Shown here one piece after another: positions 60,541-64,000 of a stretch of DNA of 64,000 nt. The notes below the pieces were generated by a model. The model saw nothing but the letters and a program-made list of their open reading frames with translations, did no database searches and had not been told where the DNA came from. Location: NCBI GenBank assembly GCA_965243545.1, contig OZ251573.1:3162001-3226000 (forward strand). The letters run 5' to 3'. Both the position numbers and the translations under genes were made by a program. Each line of letters starts with the position of its first letter. Position 1 is the stretch's first letter. This DNA comes from CATQHW01 sp965243545. GTDB lineage: Bacteria > Spirochaetota > Spirochaetia > SZUA-6 > Bin103.

Positions 60541-61845
60541 ATGACCGGCCAACCGCTGAGCGTCGACCAGTCCGACCGCATCGTTCCGATCAACCTGCGC
60601 CAGAGCGGGCGCACCCCCACGGAGCTGCTCATCTCCACGCGGGTGCGCAAGTCGCCCTACTGGCACCTGTCGCACGCGGCCGGCTGCTGGCGGGCGACGG
60701 TGTACAACCGCGTCTACCATCCGCGCGGCTACGTGCGGCCCAAGGACGGCGGCGCCGCCGCCGAGCACGAGGCGCTGACCCATCACGTCACGCTCTGGAA
60801 CGTCGCGGTCGAGCGTCAGATCCGCGTCAAGGGCCCGGACGCGGAGCGGTTCACCAACTACGTCATTACCCGCAACGCCGCCCGCATCAAGCCCATGCAC
60901 GGCAAGTACGTCATTCTCTGCAACGAGCGGGGCGGAATTCTCAACGATCCGGTGCTGCTGCGCCTGGCTACGGACGAGTTCTGGTTCTCGCTGGCCGACT
61001 CCGACCTGCTCTACTGGCTGCAGGGGGTCAACGTCGGCGCGCGCATGGACGTCCGGATCGACGAGATCGACGTCTGCCCGGTGCAGATACAGGGGCCGAA
61101 GTCGGAGGCGCTGATGGCCGATCTGGTCGGCGACGGCATCCGCTCCATCCCGTATTACGGCGTCATGGAAGCCGTGATCGCCGGCTGCGGCGTCGTGATC
61201 TCCCAATCCGGCTTCTCGGGAGAGAAGGGCTACGAGATCTATCTGCGCGACGCCACCCTGCACGCCGAGCGGCTCTGGAACGCGGTGCTGGAAGCCGGCA
61301 AGGCGCACCGGCTCATGGTGATCGCGCCCGGCCACCAGCGCCGCATCCAGGCCGGCATCATGTCGTGGGGCCAGGACATCGACCACGAGGTGGTGCCGTT
61401 TCAGTGCAACCTGGCCTATCAGGTGCCGCGCAAGAAGAAGGCCGACTACATCGGCAAGGCGGCCCTGGAGCGCATCCGCGAACAGGTCGACGCCGGCAAC
61501 CCGCCGTTCCGCATGACCATGGTCGGCATGACCATCGGCGGCCGGCCGATCGACGACTACGCTCCCGACTTCTGGCTGGTGTCGGACGCCGACGGCGGCG
61601 ATCCGATCGGCTACCTCACCTCGCCGTGGTACGCGCCGGAGCTCGGCTGCAACATCGGCCTGGGGCACGTGCCGGTCGGCCGTTCGGCGGTCGGCACCGA
61701 GCTCACCGTGTGGCTGCCGGACGAGTACGCCGGCGAGCCGGGCAAGCCCGACCGCGCGCAGGTGTGCGAGGTGCCGTTCCGGCCGTCGGTCAACCCCAGC
61801 GCGCGCGAGCTGGCGCACGCCCGCGGCGAAGACGCCGCGATCTGA
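60541..61845 (+). CDS. GcvT/DmdA-like aminomethyltransferase (probable demethylase)
   Basis: 434 residues; AAGGAGG five bases before ATG 60541. RKSPYWHLSHAAGC, LWNVAVERQIRVKGPDA, GYEIYLRD and the C-terminal LGHVP region are GcvT-fold blocks, closest in my memory to DmdA-like folate-dependent demethylases. Such enzymes move a methyl group to tetrahydrofolate from sulfonium or quaternary amine substrates. Directly downstream of a predicted glycine betaine producer, it may demethylate betaine. Substrate not shown by sequence. Confidence 0.8.
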   Translation: MTGQPLSVDQSDRIVPINLRQSGRTPTELLISTRVRKSPYWHLSHAAGCWRATVYNRVYHPRGYVRPKDGGAAAEHEALTHHVTLWNVAVERQIRVKGPDAERFTNYVITRNAARIKPMHGKYVILCNERGGILNDPVLLRLATDEFWFSLADSDLLYWLQGVNVGARMDVRIDEIDVCPVQIQGPKSEALMADLVGDGIRSIPYYGVMEAVIAGCGVVISQSGFSGEKGYEIYLRDATLHAERLWNAVLEAGKAHRLMVIAPGHQRRIQAGIMSWGQDIDHEVVPFQCNLAYQVPRKKKADYIGKAALERIREQVDAGNPPFRMTMVGMTIGGRPIDDYAPDFWLVSDADGGDPIGYLTSPWYAPELGCNIGLGHVPVGRSAVGTELTVWLPDEYAGEPGKPDRAQVCEVPFRPSVNPSARELAHARGEDAAI

Positions 61846-61878
61846 CCGGCCGGCGCGGCCCGGGACGGTGGCGCGGAC

Positions 61879-62763
61879 GTGACCGCGGCGATGGCGGCGG
61901 GGGGGACCGCCGGGATCGTCGACGGCGAGCCGCCCTTGGACCGGGAGCGGCTGTTCGGCGGCGCGTTGCTGGCGTTCCGGCGGATGCCGGCGATGGCCGC
62001 GCTGGCCGGGCGGGCGCGGGAGATGGCGTGCGCCGCCTTCGCCCCGTATGCGCCGACGGCCGCCCAGGCGTCGCTCGGCCGCGCGGAGTTCCTGGCCCGA
62101 GCGGGGCGCCTGCGGCGGGCCTTCATGGGTGACGGGGAGGTGCGCGCCGCGTATCGGGCGGTGCTGGACGCGCTCGGCCCGGACCCGGCCTCCACCTGCT
62201 CCGACCGCCTGATCCTGCGCCTGCAGCCGAGCGGCGATACGCACCGCGGGCGGCGCGTGCGCGACCTGCCGGCGCACCGCGACACCTGGGGCTCCAACGT
62301 CATGGCGCAGATCAACCTGTGGGGGCCGGTCTTTCCGGTCGAGGCGGGCGCGACCCTGGTGATCTGGCCCGACCTGTTCGGCCGGCCGGTGGCCAACACC
62401 AGCGCCGAGTGGGACCTGGAGCGGCTGCGTGAAGCGCCGGGGCGTTATCCGCTGCTGCCTGAGTGCCGGGCGCCGCTCGACCACGCCGAGGCGGTTCCGG
62501 TGCTGATCGAGCCGGGTGACCTGCTGTGCTTCTCCGGGGCGCATCTGCACGCCAGCCGGCCCAACGCCACGGGACGGACGCGCCTCAGCATCGACAGCCG
62601 CATCGTCGACCGCGGCGACGCGCGGGCCGGCCGCGGGGCGGTCAACGTCGACGGCCGCGCGCCGCGGGCCGCCGGCGAGTGGTTCCGCGGCGTGGCCGAC
62701 GGGCGGCCGCTCACACCGGCGCCGGCGCGCGAGGACGGCGGCGGGCCGCCGGGTGACGGATAG
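61879..62763 (+). CDS. 2OG-Fe(II) oxygenase-like protein
   Basis: 294 residues, GTG start. LPAHRDTWGSN supplies the H-x-D pair; GDLLCFSGAHLHASRPN supplies the distal histidine and TRLSIDSR the 2-oxoglutarate-binding arginine. The remainder is alanine- and arginine-rich and poorly diagnostic. A 2-oxoglutarate-dependent hydroxylase of unknown substrate is the best call. It follows the demethylase by 33 bases and precedes the alcohol dehydrogenase by 48, so likely the same transcript. Confidence 0.7.
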   Translation: MTAAMAAGGTAGIVDGEPPLDRERLFGGALLAFRRMPAMAALAGRAREMACAAFAPYAPTAAQASLGRAEFLARAGRLRRAFMGDGEVRAAYRAVLDALGPDPASTCSDRLILRLQPSGDTHRGRRVRDLPAHRDTWGSNVMAQINLWGPVFPVEAGATLVIWPDLFGRPVANTSAEWDLERLREAPGRYPLLPECRAPLDHAEAVPVLIEPGDLLCFSGAHLHASRPNATGRTRLSIDSRIVDRGDARAGRGAVNVDGRAPRAAGEWFRGVADGRPLTPAPAREDGGGPPGDG

Positions 62764-62811
62764 CGGCGGTTCGGGCGACCATGCGTAGCGCAACGGGCGC
62801 AGGGGGATGAC

Positions 62812-63864
62812 ATGACCAGTTATCAGATCGTCGAGTGGGGCGCGCCGCTTGCCGCCAACCGCTACCCAACGCCGGAGCCGAAAGGGACCGAGGTGCTGTT
62901 GCGCGTCACCTGTTGCGGCGTCTGTCACAGCGACCTGCACATCCGCGCCGGCTACTTCGACCTCGGCCACGGCAAGCAGCGCCGCCTGCGCGACGTCGGC
63001 GTCGCGCTGCCGCTGACGCTCGGGCACGAACCGGTCGGCGAGGTGGCGGCGCTCGGACCCGACGCCGCCGGCGTGGCGGTCGGCGACCGGCGGGTGTGCT
63101 GGCCGTGGGTCGGCTGCCGGAGCTGCTCCGCCTGTGTGCGCGAGGAGGACATCCTGTGCGAGCGGGGCCGGTATCTGGGCGCGCGGGTCGACGGCGGCTA
63201 CAGCGACTACCTGCTGGCGCCGCACCCGCGCTACCTGCTCCCCTACGACGGCGTGGAGGAGGCGGTCGCCGCCACCTACGCCTGCGCGGGCATCACCGCG
63301 TACGCGGCGCTGAAGCGGGCGGTCGGCGGACTGACCCGTGACGACACGCTGCTGCTGGTGGGGGCCGGCGGACTCGGGACCAGCGGCCTGCGCATCGTCC
63401 CGGCCATGACCGAGGCGACGGTCGTCGTGGCCGACACCGATCCGGCCAAGCGGGCGTTGGCCGAACGGCTCGGCGCGGCGCAGACGATCGACAACGCCGA
63501 TCCCGGCGCCGCCGCCCGGCTGCGGGAGCGGACCGGCGGGGTGGCCGCCTCGGTCGACTTTGTCGGCATGCCGCAGACCACCCTGTTCGCCATCGACACG
63601 TTGCGCCGCGGCTGCACGCACGTGGTGGTCGGCCTGTACGGCGGCGCGCTCGACTTTCCCATGCCCAACATCATCTACAAGCTGCTGTCGTTGCGCGGAT
63701 CGCACGTCGGCACCCCGCAGGACCTGGCCGAGCTGATCGCGTTGCGCCGCGCCGGCCGGATCGAGCCGCCGCCGATCGCCGAGCGGCCGCTCGCCGACGC
63801 CGACGACGTGCTCACCGAGCTCACCGAAGGCCGGATCGAAGGCCGGGTGGTGCTGCGGCCGTAG
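62812..63864 (+). CDS. Zinc-dependent alcohol dehydrogenase family protein
   Basis: 350 residues. CGVCHSDLH and GHEPVGEV provide the catalytic zinc ligands. CRSCSACVREEDILC is the four-cysteine structural zinc lobe. GAGGLGTSGLRI is the Rossmann motif for NAD(P). Family role: reversible oxidation of an alcohol to an aldehyde. In this cluster it could oxidise an alcohol released in methylamine or choline-like metabolism, but the substrate is unknown. AGGGGGATG gives the ribosome site directly before the ATG. Confidence 0.88.
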   Translation: MTSYQIVEWGAPLAANRYPTPEPKGTEVLLRVTCCGVCHSDLHIRAGYFDLGHGKQRRLRDVGVALPLTLGHEPVGEVAALGPDAAGVAVGDRRVCWPWVGCRSCSACVREEDILCERGRYLGARVDGGYSDYLLAPHPRYLLPYDGVEEAVAATYACAGITAYAALKRAVGGLTRDDTLLLVGAGGLGTSGLRIVPAMTEATVVVADTDPAKRALAERLGAAQTIDNADPGAAARLRERTGGVAASVDFVGMPQTTLFAIDTLRRGCTHVVVGLYGGALDFPMPNIIYKLLSLRGSHVGTPQDLAELIALRRAGRIEPPPIAERPLADADDVLTELTEGRIEGRVVLRP

Positions 63865-63923
63865 CAGCCGTCCCAAGCCCGGCCGTAGCGCGCAATCGCC
63901 GTTCGTTGCTACCGTTCGGACCC

Positions 63924-64000
63924 ATGACACTCACACAGATGCGGCAGCGCATGTACGTGGACGGCTGGTGCCTGATCGAAGACGTGATCCCGCCCGACCG
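63924..64000 (+). CDS. Phytanoyl-CoA dioxygenase family protein, 5' end only
   Basis: 25 full codons, then the window ends. MTLTQMRQRMYVDGWCLIEDVIPPD matches the DGWCLIEDVIP start seen in PhyH-type 2OG oxygenases. The rest cannot be judged. Confidence 0.6.
   Translation, partial: MTLTQMRQRMYVDGWCLIEDVIPPD

Noticed and set aside
60451..63930. A 1,159-codon minus-strand frame
   Set aside because: Antisense of four recognisable enzymes.

Overview
The window is very GC-rich DNA from a Gram-negative-type, respiring bacterium. It carries a Rieske/cytochrome b complex with an eight-haem cytochrome, a class-B succinate dehydrogenase, and signal peptides for an outer surface or periplasm. No rRNA or tRNA gene was recognised, so I do not assign a phylum. 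The abundance of 2-oxoglutarate dioxygenases, giant Ig-like proteins and Uma2/AIPR defence genes resembles uncultured marine or host-associated lineages, but that is only an impression.

Layout. 1-7.5 kb: the 5' part of a giant modular surface protein (minus strand, more than 2,500 codons, running off the left edge). A 27-base G tract precedes it and could switch its signal peptide on and off. 7.7-15.6 kb: a seven-gene minus-strand respiratory operon (HEAT protein, Rieske, two split cytochrome b parts, octahaem cytochrome c, polytopic membrane protein, zinc-ribbon membrane protein). 15.7-22.6 kb: small proteins, a hendecad coiled-coil protein, FprA-type ferredoxin reductase, two ferredoxins, a deacetylase, a NuoE-like [2Fe-2S] protein and an Mrp-DUF971 ATPase. 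22.6-27.9 kb: an M3 oligopeptidase and the sdhCAB operon.

27.9-58.7 kb is mostly a defence island: an AIPR protein, a large alpha-2-macroglobulin (probably envelope defence), a DruE-like helicase with added nuclease and LexA-type peptidase domains, a Uma2 nuclease between two copies of a 138-bp direct repeat, and an XRE/ImmA-IrrE pair. Divergent from that pair lies a five-gene ubiquitin-like conjugation operon (Ubl, E2, JAB-E1 fusion, DUF6527, SDH-type Clp-fold protease). Facing it is a minus-strand operon of DrmD-like SNF2 helicase, DrmMI-like adenine methylase, nucleotidyltransferase and an AlbA_2/Schlafen-type ATPase broken by one frameshift. A solitary Phd-like antitoxin ends the island.

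58.7-64 kb: a catabolic cluster that looks like the TmpA/TmpB route from 2-(trimethylammonio)ethylphosphonate to glycine betaine, followed by a GcvT/DmdA-like demethylase, a 2OG-Fe(II) oxygenase, a zinc alcohol dehydrogenase and the start of a phytanoyl-CoA dioxygenase.

The most interesting system is the ubiquitin-like operon at 44.3-47.7 kb. Its E2-like protein has no cysteine in the C-terminal half, its E1 has none in the crossover region, and it is coupled to its own JAMM peptidase and serine protease. This suggests a non-thioester (perhaps oxyester) version of protein conjugation.
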